Positions 22,372 through 22,900 of a stretch of DNA of 22,900 nt are shown here, in pieces. Origin of the DNA: a virus. The DNA is taken from positions 1 through 22,900 of IMG/VR virus record IMGVR_UViG_3300009082_000062; one strand, written 5' to 3'. Every line of letters starts with the position of its first letter. Positions within the stretch are counted from its first letter, which is position 1. The notes below the pieces were generated by a model that saw nothing but the letters and a program-made list of their open reading frames with translations, was not told the DNA's origin and made no database searches. The position numbers were made by a program, and so were the translations under genes.

Positions 22372-22900
22372 GTGAAACACGCGGTCTATGAGTCGGCCAC
22401 GGGAAGGATCGTGGCTGTGTTCGATGAGGCGATAACGGCTCCGCTTCCTGCAGGTTGCGCGAAGACGGCGGTGGAGAACCTCGACGCCTCCGCGACGTGC
22501 CTGTCGGTGGTGGCCGTCGTAGCGGACGAGCCTCTGGACGCCGGGGAGGAGGGCGCGACGGTGAAGCCCGACGCACTGACCTTCTCCGCGCCAAAGACGG
22601 TCAACTGCAACGAGGAACTCCTCTTGACGGTGCAGGCGGTGGACGGCGACGGGAACCCCACGATGCTGGAAACCTCCTACGACATCAAGGTGTCGTGGGG
22701 GTGCGACGTGCTTCTCAACGAGGAGCGGGAGTTGGTGGCTGGGATGGACGTGGTGTCCATCGCAGTCCCGGCCAAGCGACCGCTGATGGGGGGAAAGGAA
22801 CAGCCCTACTCGATCATGGTGTCGGTGTCGGACGGCGTACACCGGGGATGTTCGGCGAGGGTGGAGGTTCCCGAGAAGGACGATGGGGGCGCGGTTGTCG
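22372..22900 (+). CDS. N-terminal part of an unrecognised structural protein (runs off the window end)
   Basis: The frame is open from GTG 22372 to the end of the window, at least 176 residues. The AGGAGG binding site at 22361-22366 overlaps the stop of the fibre gene, with five bases before the start, so the pair is coupled. The protein starts MKHAVYESATGRIVAVFDEAI. Later strands (PDALTFSAPKTVNCNEELLL, then VQAVDGDGNP, and further on YDIKVSWGCDVLL and YSIMVSVSDGVHRG) have the alternating pattern of an Ig-like beta-sandwich. Base composition is clearly GC-rich and matches the last third of the fibre gene. A fibre-associated or fibre-chaperone role is possible from position alone. Confidence 0.7.
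   Translation, partial: MKHAVYESATGRIVAVFDEAITAPLPAGCAKTAVENLDASATCLSVVAVVADEPLDAGEEGATVKPDALTFSAPKTVNCNEELLLTVQAVDGDGNPTMLETSYDIKVSWGCDVLLNEERELVAGMDVVSIAVPAKRPLMGGKEQPYSIMVSVSDGVHRGCSARVEVPEKDDGGAVV

Noticed and set aside
21709-22842. Minus-strand open frame opposite the fibre gene end and following gene (377 codons)
   Set aside because: The + strand frames have good ribosome binding sites and sensible beta-domain proteins. The minus frame is Arg/His/Val-rich noise and crosses two genes.

Overview
The window is a head-assembly region of a tailed double-stranded DNA phage (Caudoviricetes) or of a prophage of that type. The evidence is a portal protein, a Mu F/SPP1 gp7-like minor head protein, an S78-type prohead protease, an acidic scaffold-like protein and a major capsid protein, in that order and all on the + strand. 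No terminase, integrase, lysis or tail-sheath gene is visible. Ribosome binding sites are of the AGGAGG type, several genes overlap or abut, and base composition is moderately GC-rich. The sequence does not identify the host.

Layout: 1-294 is the 3' end of an unrecognised gene. 309-3314 encodes a 1001-residue protein built of three similar-length units. 3413-4453 encodes a right-handed beta-helix protein. After a hairpin-containing gap come the portal gene (4655-6259) and, one base after its stop, a giant gene (6261-12569, 2102 residues). This giant protein holds an ADP-ribosyltransferase-like domain, a Cys-rich zinc-knuckle-like segment and three tandem zincin (HExxH) metallopeptidase-like domains. 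A small DUF5661-like gene (12566-12940), a possible tiny gene (12946-13152), the minor head protein (13127-14188), the prohead protease (14238-15095), a basic modular protein (15089-16036), the scaffold-like protein (16136-16936) and the major capsid protein (16972-18369) follow.

Downstream of the capsid gene, a structured non-coding stretch leads into a free-standing HNH homing-type endonuclease (18542-19054). Next are a small unknown protein (19125-19550), a large inverted repeat (19567-19642), a fibre-like protein with 21 units of a 6/9-residue repeat (19672-22362), and a gene that runs off the end (22372-22900).

The most interesting system is the set of modular proteins placed among the head genes: the 1001-, 2102- and 315-residue proteins and, more weakly, the small DUF5661-like protein. 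They share recurring boundary segments: a basic helix, a [IL]xK[SA][RKH] tetrad-like motif, and then a beta-hairpin of either the GT[IV]RxWxG or the GLxxKKxxV...VRxGEE type. My reading is that they are packaged in the capsid, possibly cut at these boundaries by the prohead protease, and delivered into the host as separate effectors. This resembles T4 Alt/internal proteins and the phage 'polyvalent proteins'. Two further signals fit a common processing system. A motif of about 20 residues near the capsid protein N-terminus is repeated in the C-terminal tail of the protease, and the scaffold contains seven K-S dipeptides. Processing and delivery are inference; the domains and repeats are visible in the sequence.
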